Shown piece by piece: positions 32,642-40,426 of a stretch of DNA of 43,705 bases (positions are counted from its first letter, which is position 1; every line of letters starts with the position of its first letter). The notes below the pieces were generated by a model. It was not told the origin of the DNA and did not search any database. It saw only the letters and a program-made list of their open reading frames with translations. Source of the stretch: a virus; the IMG/VR virus record IMGVR_UViG_3300039159_000815, positions 1 to 43,705 of that record; one strand, 5' to 3'. The translations under genes were made by a program, and so were the position numbers.

Positions 32642-33405
32642 TTGGGCGTCCCCCAGCAGCGCTCCGCCCATGGGCAGAAGCGGCATTCAAAAAAGTCTCG
32701 ATTTTGGGCTATGCGCGGCAGCAGCTCGCCCGCGTCGGTGGCCTGCAGGATCCGCACACCGCGATCCGACATCCGCTGCGCCAGATCGGCATCGAAGGGC
32801 ACCAGCTCGTGGTGCATCTCGGCGGTGTCCTTGTTGATGGCGGTGAACACGGCCGGTGCGGCGCTGATGCCTGGGATCGTCGCGTCCATATAGGCCTGGT
32901 AAACCGCGATCTGGGCGGCGTAGACCGGCTTGGATTTGGTGACCCCGTCCTTGACGCAAGCACGCCAGTTCTTGGCGTTCATCGTCTTGCATTCCCAGAG
33001 CGCAGGAATGGTTAGTCCGAAGCCTTCGGGGCCCGCAGCGATGATGCCATCGACATGGCCACGGATGCGCCCACCAGCGATGGAGAAGCCGAACTGGCCA
33101 CCATCGGGGCGATTGCCCTTCCGCGTATAGAGATCGAAGCCCGCGCCACGCAGCCAGGCCACCGCCAGATCCTCAAGGACATGGCCGATGGCAAAGATGC
33201 GCAGCAATTGGCCGCTGAAATCCTGGCCCTCGTCCTTCGGTGCATGGGTGAACTCGAACTGCAGCGCGCGTTCGCAGGCATGACCGAGGCGCGAACCGCC
33301 GAGATAATCGCGTGGCGTGCGGGCGGCATTGTCGGTGGTCAGCGCTGCGTCGACTGCGGCGTTCACTTTGTCGGCGAAGCTAGTCCTGTGATTATAGTCC
33401 AGCAT
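32638..33405 (-). CDS. Cas4/RecB-like PD-(D/E)XK nuclease with Fe-S cysteines
   Basis: A 255-aa nuclease starting MLDYNHRTSF; its start shares the A of the preceding stop (TGATG). Nuclease core: H117-V-D119 in RGHVDG, E138-C-K140 in LWECKT, and Q165-x3-Y169 (AAQIAVYQAY), the RecB-family motifs. Four Cys (C44 in GHACERAL; C241, C244 and C250 in CRFCPWAERC) have the 1+3 layout of Cas4/AddB Fe-S nucleases. It probably resects phage DNA ends for the Sak4-like annealing system of the same operon. A CRISPR link is not suggested. Confidence 0.85.
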   Translation of the reverse strand: MLDYNHRTSFADKVNAAVDAALTTDNAARTPRDYLGGSRLGHACERALQFEFTHAPKDEGQDFSGQLLRIFAIGHVLEDLAVAWLRGAGFDLYTRKGNRPDGGQFGFSIAGGRIRGHVDGIIAAGPEGFGLTIPALWECKTMNAKNWRACVKDGVTKSKPVYAAQIAVYQAYMDATIPGISAAPAVFTAINKDTAEMHHELVPFDADLAQRMSDRGVRILQATDAGELLPRIAQNRDFFECRFCPWAERCWGTPK

Positions 33406-33833
33406 CAGAAGGGGATCTCCGATTGGCCGGCGATCTCGGCCATCTCGGCGCGGAATGCCGCGATGATCGTCACGATCAGCCGGTGCATGTCGTTCCGGGT
33501 CAGCTGCCCGAGCGAACGGTCCCAGCCGATGCGTTCCATCTCCGGGGCGAGCGCGCGCATCACAGCAGGCAGCGCCTGCGTTTCCTCTTCGGTAAAATCT
33601 ACCATCTTCAATCCTTTCCGGGCTTTGAGGGTGAAGGCCGCCTGGCAGCCCATTGAGCAAAACCAGCGGCGGGTTCGGTGCGCACGCGGCAGGCGGGGGT
33701 CGAACCAGCCGAAACCTCGGGTTCGGGATGTGCAGACGGCGCAAAGCACGGGACGTGGATGCCAGAGGGGATCAGCGCCCGGTCGATCCGGAGCCACCGG
33801 GGGCGGGGACGGGATTTGCGCGACATGGCTCAT
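33405..33833 (-). CDS. Zinc-binding hypothetical protein (DUF6511-like)
   Basis: A 142-aa protein. The N-terminal half has a Cys4-like zinc site (CAVC near residue 31 and WFCSMGC near 58); the C-terminal half is helical (TEEETQALPAVMRALAPEMERIGWDRSLGQLTRND, HRLIVTIIAAFRAEMAEIA). It resembles the DUF6511 proteins of Rhodobacteraceae prophages. Stops and starts overlap with both neighbours (ATGA at 33830-33833, TGATG at 33403-33407), placing it firmly in the operon. Role unknown; the finger suggests nucleic-acid or protein binding. Confidence 0.7.
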   Translation of the reverse strand: MSHVAQIPSPPPVAPDRPGADPLWHPRPVLCAVCTSRTRGFGWFDPRLPRAHRTRRWFCSMGCQAAFTLKARKGLKMVDFTEEETQALPAVMRALAPEMERIGWDRSLGQLTRNDMHRLIVTIIAAFRAEMAEIAGQSEIPF

Positions 33834-35521
33834 GCGGCCCTCCGCTGTTCGGGGGCGGCGGTCATGACGAGGTGGCGGATCGCCCGCTTGTTGAAGGTAA
33901 ACGTCATCAGCGCCGAGGCATGATAGCGCGTCAGGCCGTAATCCTGCCGATAGGCGGGCGGCAGATACTGCAGCTGCTTGTCCGTGGCGGCCTGTTTCAG
34001 CCAGCCGCGCGTCTTGAAGGCGCTCTCATCGGTCTCGACCTCGTTGAGCCAATCATCGGCTTGCGCGAGGCAGACGGTCCTCTCGCCGATCCCCAGCAAC
34101 CGGGGGCTTTGGCCCTTTGCGCCGCCGACAGCATGCCAGCGCCCTTCCAGAAAGAAGATGCCGCCCCAGGCGTTGAACCCGTTGGCCATCAGCGCGTCAT
34201 CAACCCCGAACAGATCGATCCAGGCAAAGCTGGACCGCTTCAACAGATCGATCTCCGTCATGATGAAGCCGGTCAACTCAGCGCGCCCCTTCGCATCGGC
34301 CTCACCGTCCTCGTCAGCGCCGAGAACCTCGCCGCAGAGCGGGCATTCAAAACAGGCCAGTGGAATGTCGGCGCCACAGGCCGGACAGGCCTTGGTCGGG
34401 GCGTCGCCAGTCTCGGTCTTGCCGTCGAGATCGACGTCCTGTTCCAGCGTGCCGTGGATGAGACTCGACGTGCCGAAATCCAGCACGACGCAGTCGGTCT
34501 TGATGACGCCGGGGTGTTCTTCGGGATCGATGGTGCGCAGCCCGCGACCCACCATCTGGATCATGGTAGATTTATAGGATGAGGGGCGCAGCAGGACGAC
34601 GCAGGAGGTCGGCGGGTGATCCCAACCTTCGGTCAGCACCGCCACGTTGACGATGACGCGAATATCCCCGGCGGCGTAGGCAGCGAGAATCTGGCGGCGA
34701 TCCTCGCTTGGCAGATCGCCATGGATCAGCCCAGCCGGCACATCTGCGGTATTGAAGGCCTCCGTGACATGGGCGGCGTGGGCGACAGTGGAACAGAACA
34801 CCACGGTTTGACGGTCGCCCGCTTTCTCCTTCCAGTGCCGGATGACCTCGTCGGTGACCGGAGCGCGGTCCATGATCGACGCGACCTCTGCCATGTCGAA
34901 GTCCGCCAGCGACTTGCGCACAGCGCGCAGCTTGTCCTGCACGCCCACATCGATCACGAAGGTGCGCGGTGGGACCAGATGGCCCGAGGCGATCAACTCA
35001 CCCAGACGCACCTGGTCGGCGACATTGTCGAACACCTCGCGCAGGCCCTTTTTGTCGCCCCGGTTCGGTGTGGCGGTGACGCCGAAGATGCGGGCGTCAG
35101 GGTTTGCATTGCGGACATGGTCGATGATGCGGCGGTAACTTGCCGCCACCGCATGATGCGCCTCGTCGATCACCAAAAGATCGAGGCGCGGCATGTCGGC
35201 AAGGTTCGATGACCGGGCCAGCGTCGGCACCATGGCGAAGGTCACCTGACCCACCCATGACTTGCCGTTGGCATCGACCACCGACGTGGTGAGGCCCGGA
35301 TTGACCCGGGCAAACTTGCCCCGGTTCTGATCGGTCAACTCGTCGCGGTGGGCAAGTACACAGGCCTTGGCATCGGTTTCGGCAATGCGCTGCCCAACAA
35401 CCGCAGACAAAGCCAAAGTTTTACCAAACCCGGTGCTCGCCACACTCAGCGTGTTGCCGCGTGTTGCGAGCGCAGCAAGGCTGCGCTCAACAAAGGTTTT
35501 CTGACGGGGGCGAAGGCGCAT
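33830..35521 (-). CDS. DEAD/DEAH-box superfamily 2 helicase
   Basis: A 563-aa protein starting MRLRPRQKTFVERSLAAL (AGGGG ahead). SF2 motifs: Walker A STGFGKT (about 28-35), DEAH in LLVIDEAHHAV, TATPNRG, and motif VI MIQMVGRGLRT. A zinc ribbon (CPACG-CFECPLCG) follows about residue 385. The layout resembles phage UvsW/RadD-like helicases that remodel branched DNA. It lies between the ssDNA-binding-like gene and the Cas4-like nuclease, so it is likely part of the recombination-dependent replication set. Confidence 0.88.
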   Translation of the reverse strand: MRLRPRQKTFVERSLAALATRGNTLSVASTGFGKTLALSAVVGQRIAETDAKACVLAHRDELTDQNRGKFARVNPGLTTSVVDANGKSWVGQVTFAMVPTLARSSNLADMPRLDLLVIDEAHHAVAASYRRIIDHVRNANPDARIFGVTATPNRGDKKGLREVFDNVADQVRLGELIASGHLVPPRTFVIDVGVQDKLRAVRKSLADFDMAEVASIMDRAPVTDEVIRHWKEKAGDRQTVVFCSTVAHAAHVTEAFNTADVPAGLIHGDLPSEDRRQILAAYAAGDIRVIVNVAVLTEGWDHPPTSCVVLLRPSSYKSTMIQMVGRGLRTIDPEEHPGVIKTDCVVLDFGTSSLIHGTLEQDVDLDGKTETGDAPTKACPACGADIPLACFECPLCGEVLGADEDGEADAKGRAELTGFIMTEIDLLKRSSFAWIDLFGVDDALMANGFNAWGGIFFLEGRWHAVGGAKGQSPRLLGIGERTVCLAQADDWLNEVETDESAFKTRGWLKQAATDKQLQYLPPAYRQDYGLTRYHASALMTFTFNKRAIRHLVMTAAPEQRRAA

Positions 35522-35532
35522 TGCTCTGCCCC

Positions 35533-36198
35533 TCACTCGGCCCAGCTGGGACGCCCGGAAAAACCGGGTATCGCAGGGGTTTGCGGAGTCTGCGGTTGCG
35601 GCGTGGGTGCTGCGTAGCTCGGAGCCGGGGCGGCATAGCCCTGCTGCGGCGCGTTGTTTGCAGGGGGCTGGCTGTAGCCCTGCATCGACGCAGACCCAGC
35701 CTGCCCCATCAGCTGCGCATAATCGCGGTGGCTGGGCGTGACGGCAGATCGGACCTCGTTCTTGTCCTCGCCATTGGTGTCGGACCCGATGTCCATCCGG
35801 GCGATGAATTCGATCCCGTCCAACTCGGCAAAGCCGCTGATCCGGCGGCGGGCCTGCGCTTGGGCCGAATTATCCTTGTCGGCGATGCCGCGCGCCGAAT
35901 TCAGGATGCCCTTGATCAGACCGCGCCCGGCATTGCCCCAATCCGGGCCCTTGGGGCTGTAAAGCCCGATCAGCGACCAGATCTTGCGCTTGGCATAAGG
36001 CCCCTCGACCACGGTATATTCGGCATCGAGATAGACCGCCCCGGTGGCACCGCGCTTGGCATAACCACCAGTCCAACCTTGCGAGGGATCGTCGAAACCG
36101 CCGGGGCGGATGGTCAGACGCACCTTGGCCAGTGTGCCCTTCGGGATGACGTTGCCGCTGCTTTGCGCGGAGTTGAAATCGTTCCAGAGTCCGGTCAT
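35533..36198 (-). CDS. Putative phage single-stranded-DNA-binding-like protein
   Basis: A 221-aa protein. The N-terminal 155 residues are beta-rich (GTLAKVRLTIRPGGFDD, GAVYLDAEYTVVEGPYAKRKIWSLIGLYS). A Pro/Gln/Ala-rich linker ends in the short C-terminal tip GFSGRPSWAE. A beta domain, disordered linker and short tip is the architecture of SSB proteins, and the gene is directly downstream of the Sak4-like ATPase gene. I do not recognise a named family, so SSB function is inferred. AAAGGATT precedes the ATG. Confidence 0.55.
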   Translation of the reverse strand: MTGLWNDFNSAQSSGNVIPKGTLAKVRLTIRPGGFDDPSQGWTGGYAKRGATGAVYLDAEYTVVEGPYAKRKIWSLIGLYSPKGPDWGNAGRGLIKGILNSARGIADKDNSAQAQARRRISGFAELDGIEFIARMDIGSDTNGEDKNEVRSAVTPSHRDYAQLMGQAGSASMQGYSQPPANNAPQQGYAAPAPSYAAPTPQPQTPQTPAIPGFSGRPSWAE

Positions 36199-36211
36199 CG
36201 GATTAATCCTT

Positions 36212-37099
36212 TCAATTGACGTGGGAGGGGTTTGCGGCGGCAGCTTCAGGCGGACTTTCGACTGCTGCGGGATAGGTCAGGCGGGCTGCCGCGGGGCGCA
36301 CCGGGCCGTGGATCTTGGCCATCAACTGGCCCAGATGCGGCACTTCGACCATGTCGAGCCGCCCGGAACGATCCTTGGCCGGAAAGCCGAAGGGGTTCAG
36401 CGTCTGACAGACGAAGGCGCGTGCGGGCTGGCCATCGGCACTGGCAATCTCGGCCATGGTGATGACCTGATCGACAATTCCGGGCAGTTCCAGCCCGGTC
36501 TTGGCGCCGTCGATCTGCGGCGAGAACACCTTGCGGTTGAAGTCATCGAGCTTCTCGTCGAGGATCCCGACGAACCAGATGTTCTTGCGGCGGGTGTGCT
36601 GCAGATGGGTGAGCCAGGCGATCATCTCGCGGCCATGCAACCCGTAAGCTCCCCGGACATCCGGCTTGCCGGTCTTTTCCGAAAACGCCTCGGGCTGGCC
36701 CTTGCACCACTGGAAGCAGAGCCGCCCGGCAACGGTGATGGAATCGACGAATAGCGTCTCGTAGCGGTCAACGGCAGTCGGATCGCCGAACTTCTGGCAA
36801 ACGGCGGCATGATGCGCCGGGCTGTAAGCCTGATCATCGCGCAAGCTGGGGTTCGCACCACCGATGAACACCGCAAAATCGCGGCACTCCATCCATGTGC
36901 GCGGCCGGATCGTGTCGCCCTGCCAGCCCTCGATGGCGAGATCGCCCGCCTCGAGATCCATGAACAGGGTCGTCGTGGCATTCAGCGACCACAGCAGGCT
37001 GGTCTTGCCGATGCCGGATTTGCCGAAGATGCAGCCCTTGATGCCGCGCGGTTCGGCCAGCCGCTGATCGGCAGTGATGATGGGCAGCGCGCCGGTCAT
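36212..37099 (-). CDS. Sak4-like RecA-fold ATPase (single-strand annealing recombinase)
   Basis: A 295-aa AAA_24/Sak4-type protein. Walker A GKSGIGKT (26-33), conserved MDLEAGDLA after strand 2, and Walker B TLFVDS (115-120). The RecA-like core is compact with no N-terminal domain, as in phage Sak4 annealing proteins. The C-terminal 25 residues are Ala/Pro-rich. The neighbouring SSB-like, helicase and nuclease genes complete the usual recombination module. Its ATG overlaps the previous stop... the gene after it begins its stop/start as ATGA at 37096-37099. Confidence 0.8.
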   Translation of the reverse strand: MTGALPIITADQRLAEPRGIKGCIFGKSGIGKTSLLWSLNATTTLFMDLEAGDLAIEGWQGDTIRPRTWMECRDFAVFIGGANPSLRDDQAYSPAHHAAVCQKFGDPTAVDRYETLFVDSITVAGRLCFQWCKGQPEAFSEKTGKPDVRGAYGLHGREMIAWLTHLQHTRRKNIWFVGILDEKLDDFNRKVFSPQIDGAKTGLELPGIVDQVITMAEIASADGQPARAFVCQTLNPFGFPAKDRSGRLDMVEVPHLGQLMAKIHGPVRPAAARLTYPAAVESPPEAAAANPSHVN

Positions 37100-37569
37100 G
37101 CCGACACCTCCTGACGCGCATCCGGGTCGTCGGCGGTCACCGCAACGTAGAGCGCATCCAGTCGGTCAGCTTCGTCCAGGCATTCCTTGCCCTTGCGCCG
37201 CATGAAACGACGGGCATCGTCGAGGAGCTCGGGTTCCGCAATGAGGGCCGGGATCGCGACGTATTCCTCGGCGCTTTCCACAAAGTAGGACTTCGAGCGC
37301 AGATCCTGGACAAACGGGGTGAAGGTCTCGCAGATTTCGGAGAAATCCGACTGGCTCAGAATGTCGCTCCGGTTGCGCAGGATGCGCTTTACCTCGGTGA
37401 TGATGCCGGTGCGCAGCATCCGCATCGCACCCTCCTGCCGCGCCTGCGTACAGGTGAGCGGAAAGGCCGCCTCCATCATGTCATCGGCGATTTTCGGGGC
37501 GTTGTTCCCGAGTTGAGAGGCAACCTCCCAGACCCGTTCGGCAAAACCCGCTGCTTGGCTATCGAGCAT
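37096..37569 (-). CDS. Hypothetical early protein
   Basis: A 157-aa acidic helical protein starting MLDSQAAGFAERVWEVASQL. Its start overlaps the end of the 37559 gene by 11 bp and its stop overlaps the ATPase start as ATGA. Sequence: NAPKIADDMMEAAFPL, TGIITEVKRILRNRSD, EPELLDDARRFMRRKGKECLDEADRL. No motif or membrane segment. Not recognised; probably a small partner in the replication operon. Confidence 0.65.
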   Translation of the reverse strand: MLDSQAAGFAERVWEVASQLGNNAPKIADDMMEAAFPLTCTQARQEGAMRMLRTGIITEVKRILRNRSDILSQSDFSEICETFTPFVQDLRSKSYFVESAEEYVAIPALIAEPELLDDARRFMRRKGKECLDEADRLDALYVAVTADDPDARQEVSA

Positions 37570-38347
37570 CAAACCACTCCTTGATTGTTGTGAACGCTGC
37601 TGACCCTTGGGCGATGGCCTTGGCATCGAGGTCGTGAAACGGTGTGTCCCGGGCCTGACGCATGCCCTTGCGGGCAAGGACGAGGTTTCCCTCCGATGCC
37701 CACTCGGCAAAAGCGCGGAACGTGCCGGTGACATGCCGCCACGCCGCCTGCTCGGGCGTCGGCGGAACATGGAGCGGGTTGCGCCGGCTGGCGGACCGCT
37801 GCGGGCGCAACCCGCGCATCGCGGCATCCACCACCATCTTGCGCAGGGCCGCCCTCGTGGGTTCCTCGCCGCGCGCCAAGCGCTCATCCAACGTGCGGCG
37901 CACGATGCCGGGATCATTCGCCTCGGCATCACGGATCAGGCGCGCGTCGTGGATTTCGTCGCGGCGAAGGCCAAGGTTGGCGGCAGTAACAGGTGCTTCG
38001 TTGGCGGCCTCTACGGTCCATTGGTTGCCCCGGTTGCTGCGGGTCGACGCCACCTCGCCCCGTTCCTGCGCGGCGTCGTATTCGTCCGCCAGCCGGTGCT
38101 TCGCCTGCGCTTCGATTTCGAGTGCATGGGCCTGTGCGCGGTGCGCGGCACCAATCAACACATCATGCGCATCCTTGGCGCGCTGAATCCGCGCGGTGCG
38201 CTTTGCGACGTCGTAGGCGAGGCCCGCCATCTCGCGCGCATCAAGGATTTCGGCTGAGCTGCGCGCGTTTGCAAGAATGCTGGCGGCCCGGTCGACCAGT
38301 GCGCGCAGGTCATGCACCTCGCCGATGACGACTGCGAGCGCTGTCAT
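37559..38347 (-). CDS. Hypothetical early protein
   Basis: A 262-aa protein, MTALAVVIGEVHDLRALVDRAASI. The first 100 residues are helical, likely coiled coil (AREMAGLAYDVAKRTARIQRAKDAHDVLIGAAHRAQAHALEIEAQAKHRL); the middle has LGLRRDEIHDARLIRDAE. The C-terminus contains PPTPEQAAWRHVTGTFRAFAEWA. It resembles a group of alphaproteobacterial phage proteins without assigned function. ATGA overlap with the upstream gene. Confidence 0.65.
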   Translation of the reverse strand: MTALAVVIGEVHDLRALVDRAASILANARSSAEILDAREMAGLAYDVAKRTARIQRAKDAHDVLIGAAHRAQAHALEIEAQAKHRLADEYDAAQERGEVASTRSNRGNQWTVEAANEAPVTAANLGLRRDEIHDARLIRDAEANDPGIVRRTLDERLARGEEPTRAALRKMVVDAAMRGLRPQRSASRRNPLHVPPTPEQAAWRHVTGTFRAFAEWASEGNLVLARKGMRQARDTPFHDLDAKAIAQGSAAFTTIKEWFDAR

Positions 38348-38832
38348 TGCGCACCCCCTTGCGGGATGATCTCGACCTTCAGCGTGCCGGTCCGCACCGT
38401 GCGCGCGGGCTCGAAACCCTGACGGATGGCATCGGGCCAGGCGACATAGTTGCGTTCCGGCACCTTGAAGCTGATCTCGACATATTCGGCGGGGTCGTCA
38501 CCTGCGGCGCGGATGCGCTCGACCATGGCGGCCAGCCGGTTTTGATCCCAATCCACCCGTTTCGGCAGATCGGCGACGATGGTGAAATCACCCTCGTCGA
38601 AGCGCACTGTGCCGGTGTCCTTGCCGGTGGCGCTGCGCACTTCGGCAGCGCGCGTGGCAAACCGGACCTCCAGCGCGGTGTTGAAACGCGTAGTCACCGC
38701 CTTCATCTGCTTGGCGGCCGCGTCGATCTCGTGCTGCAGGACAGCCAGCAGGTCGACCGGAAGCAGAGCGATCTCGCCCACGGGCAGATTGATCGCCTCG
38801 TTGATGTCGGGTGTGTTGTCAGGAAAAGGCAT
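38344..38832 (-). CDS. Hypothetical early protein
   Basis: A 162-aa protein starting MPFPDNTPDINEAINLPVGEIALLP; GGAG lies 8 bp ahead, and the only upstream extension would use TTG. The middle is helical (DLLAVLQHEIDAAAKQMKAVTTRFNTAL), the C-terminus beta-rich (FTIVADLPKRVDWDQNRLAAMVERI, EYVEISFKVPERNYVAWP). Not recognised. Phage early operons often carry such a protein before the recombination genes; no function is claimed. Confidence 0.65.
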   Translation of the reverse strand: MPFPDNTPDINEAINLPVGEIALLPVDLLAVLQHEIDAAAKQMKAVTTRFNTALEVRFATRAAEVRSATGKDTGTVRFDEGDFTIVADLPKRVDWDQNRLAAMVERIRAAGDDPAEYVEISFKVPERNYVAWPDAIRQGFEPARTVRTGTLKVEIIPQGGAQ

Positions 38833-38861
38833 TTGGGTCTCCAAGTTGGGGAATGGGGGGA

Positions 38862-39209
38862 TCAGGCGGCCTCGAGCAGGCGCACCGAAAGCGAGGCACT
38901 GGCCTTGCGTGGCTTGCGCCGGGCAACGGCAATGTAGGCGAACTGGTCGGGGCCGATCCGGGCCTGCACGAGGTGGACAAGATCCTGCTCGGCAGCGCGC
39001 AGCGCGGCAGCGGCCACCAGTCGCAACGCGCGCTGCTGATCAGAGAGCAGTTTGGAGACAACGCCGGTCGCATCGACCGCGAGAAAGCCGCGATGGTAGA
39101 CCAGCGTCTGGCCGGGCTCAGCTTGTGCCACCCATGCGCAGAAGGCGATCTCGTCGGTCGATGCGTGGATCGGCCCTACATGAGCAGGTTTAAAACTTGC
39201 CATCATCAT
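38862..39209 (-). CDS. Hypothetical early protein
   Basis: A 115-aa protein, MMMASFKPAHVGPIHASTDEIAFCAWVAQAEPGQTLVYHRGFLAVD. The start shares bases with the HTH gene stop (three consecutive ATG codons; any could serve). The second half is helical (SDQQRALRLVAAAALRAAEQDLVHLVQ), ending in a basic stretch. A similar pattern (GQTLVYHRGFLA) is common in Rhodobacteraceae prophages next to an AlpA-like gene. Function unknown. Confidence 0.7.
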   Translation of the reverse strand: MMMASFKPAHVGPIHASTDEIAFCAWVAQAEPGQTLVYHRGFLAVDATGVVSKLLSDQQRALRLVAAAALRAAEQDLVHLVQARIGPDQFAYIAVARRKPRKASASLSVRLLEAA

Positions 39210-39418
39210 GCCGCCCCCGCCGCAACGACCGAGGTCGTGTTCTGGCGCAACTGCGCTTGCTCAAAGGCAAGAATGTCATCGAGCCGGTAAACCACCCGCC
39301 CGCCGATCTTCATGTAAACGGGGCCTTCCCCGACCCAGCGCCAGCGTTCCAGCGTGCGGGGGGAGATCGTCCAGCGCCGCGCGAGGTCTGTCTGAGTGAG
39401 GCAAGTCTTTTGCTGCAT
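39206..39418 (-). CDS. AlpA/excisionase-like helix-turn-helix protein
   Basis: A 70-aa MerR/AlpA-type winged HTH: MQQKTCLTQTDLARRWTISPRTLERWRWVGEGPVYMKIGGRVVYRLDDILAFE. This fold serves as excisionase or transcription regulator on phages. It is the first gene of the 10-kb early operon, next to the lysogeny region. A hairpin CTCCCG/CGGGAG (39425-39430, 39442-39447) covers its GGGAG ribosome binding site, so translation may be repressed by RNA structure. No integrase is in the window, so an Xis role is open. Confidence 0.85.
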   Translation of the reverse strand: MQQKTCLTQTDLARRWTISPRTLERWRWVGEGPVYMKIGGRVVYRLDDILAFEQAQLRQNTTSVVAAGAA

Positions 39419-39633
39419 CGTTGTCTCCCGGTGTTGGTTGTCGGGAGCAAGATGCGATATTCGGCTGTGGGATGTCGTCGGGGTCGTAGTGGGATGCGGA
39501 GGGGGATCAGATCGGCCTTGCGAAACAAGGTGCTGATGCCGGGAGGGGGATCACCATCCCACTGCGGCCCCACACCCCATCCCCCACCGCAGCCAGAAGA
39601 GGGATCGAATCGCCCCGGAAAGCTTGCGCTCGG
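39419..39633. promoter_or_regulatory. Early-operon control region with GTGGGATG repeats
   Basis: 215 bp between the HTH gene and the 39634 regulator gene. AGTGGGATG (39488-39496) and CATCCCACT (39555-39563) are perfect 9-bp inverted copies; TGTGGGATG (39466-39474) and CCCCATCCC (39575-39583) are partial copies. The array lies where the promoter of the early operon must be, so operator sites are likely. No -35/-10 pair was placed with confidence. Confidence 0.5.
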
Positions 39634-40317
39634 TCAGACGCCTGCGAGGCTGTAGAGCCCACGCTGATTCGATGCGATGAGGTCGCGCCAGTGCTTCTGG
39701 GATTTGAAGACGTCAGACATCTTCAGGCTTCTCGAACCCGCAGCCGCCAGGATCATCTTTCCGCTCAGCCAAGGGTTCCCGGCACGCGCGGCGTCATGCA
39801 GCACGCGCACAACCTGCGCCTGGATCGGGCCCAGCCGGAAATCGCGCCCCCGGCAGCGGACTTGGTGAAAGTCCGGTGACGCAAGGAATGTCGGCTGCGC
39901 AGCCTCGGCCCGCGCCCCGGAAAACCCTGATTTTGCTTCGAAACGATCCCGCTCTTCGCGGCGGAGCAGCAGATCATTAACCGTGAACAGAACGGGTTCG
40001 GCGTCGTCCCAGAGTGACGCGTAGTCTGCCTTCGGGGTCCGGAACTCGGTCACAACCAGTTCGCCACAACGAAACAGTCGAAATGCATCACGCGCGTTAA
40101 GATCCACGAGCCCGCTGAAGTGCTTTCGTTTCACAGGAACATTGTAGCGTCGGCCGTCATCCGTCATCTCGTGATCGCCGAACTCGACAGGCAGGCCAAA
40201 CACCCGCACCGACAACCGCAGCTTGTCGTTTTCGGCAAGGTAGATCAGGTCTGCCTCGCGCATCGACCAGCGGTCGAGGATCTCCGGGAGGGTGAAATAA
40301 GCCTTCTCGATCTCCAT
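39634..40317 (-). CDS. Putative early regulator divergent from the repressor
   Basis: A 227-aa protein starting MEIEKAYFTLPEILDRWSM. The N-terminus has a helix-turn-helix-like stretch (FTLPEILDRWSMREADLIYLAE). The middle contains a beta region (VRVFGLPVEFGDHEMTDDGRRYNVPV). The C-terminal 80 residues (RDFRLGPIQAQVVRVLHDAARAGNPWLSGKMIL, SQKHWRDLIASNQRGLYSL) look like a second DNA-binding, winged domain. It is divergent from the cI-like repressor across 109 bp and first on the early side, the position of Cro or an antirepressor. No family recognised. Confidence 0.6.
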   Translation of the reverse strand: MEIEKAYFTLPEILDRWSMREADLIYLAENDKLRLSVRVFGLPVEFGDHEMTDDGRRYNVPVKRKHFSGLVDLNARDAFRLFRCGELVVTEFRTPKADYASLWDDAEPVLFTVNDLLLRREERDRFEAKSGFSGARAEAAQPTFLASPDFHQVRCRGRDFRLGPIQAQVVRVLHDAARAGNPWLSGKMILAAAGSRSLKMSDVFKSQKHWRDLIASNQRGLYSLAGV

Positions 40318-40426
40318 CTTTTTCCCTCGAATCCCGCACTGGTTGTTTACCTTATGTTCTAATGTCTTGACGAGCACCAATCAATCCTGCTTTATCCTAT
40401 TTGATCCACAGCCCCTTGGGGACAAC
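40318..40426. promoter_or_regulatory. Divergent lysogeny-switch promoter region
   Basis: Rightward promoter candidate for the repressor: TTGACG (40367-40372), 18 bp, TTTATC (40391-40396). Leftward candidate for the 39634-40317 gene: TTGATT (complement of 40379-40384), 17 bp, TAGAAC (complement of 40356-40361). The -35 boxes overlap in the middle, so the two promoters would compete. This is the expected operator site for the repressor; exact operators were not resolved. Confidence 0.6.

Noticed and set aside
32638-33405. Cas4-like nuclease as a sign of a CRISPR adaptation module
   Set aside because: No cas1, cas2 or CRISPR array is present; the operon neighbours are replication and recombination genes, so a phage RecB-type role is preferred.
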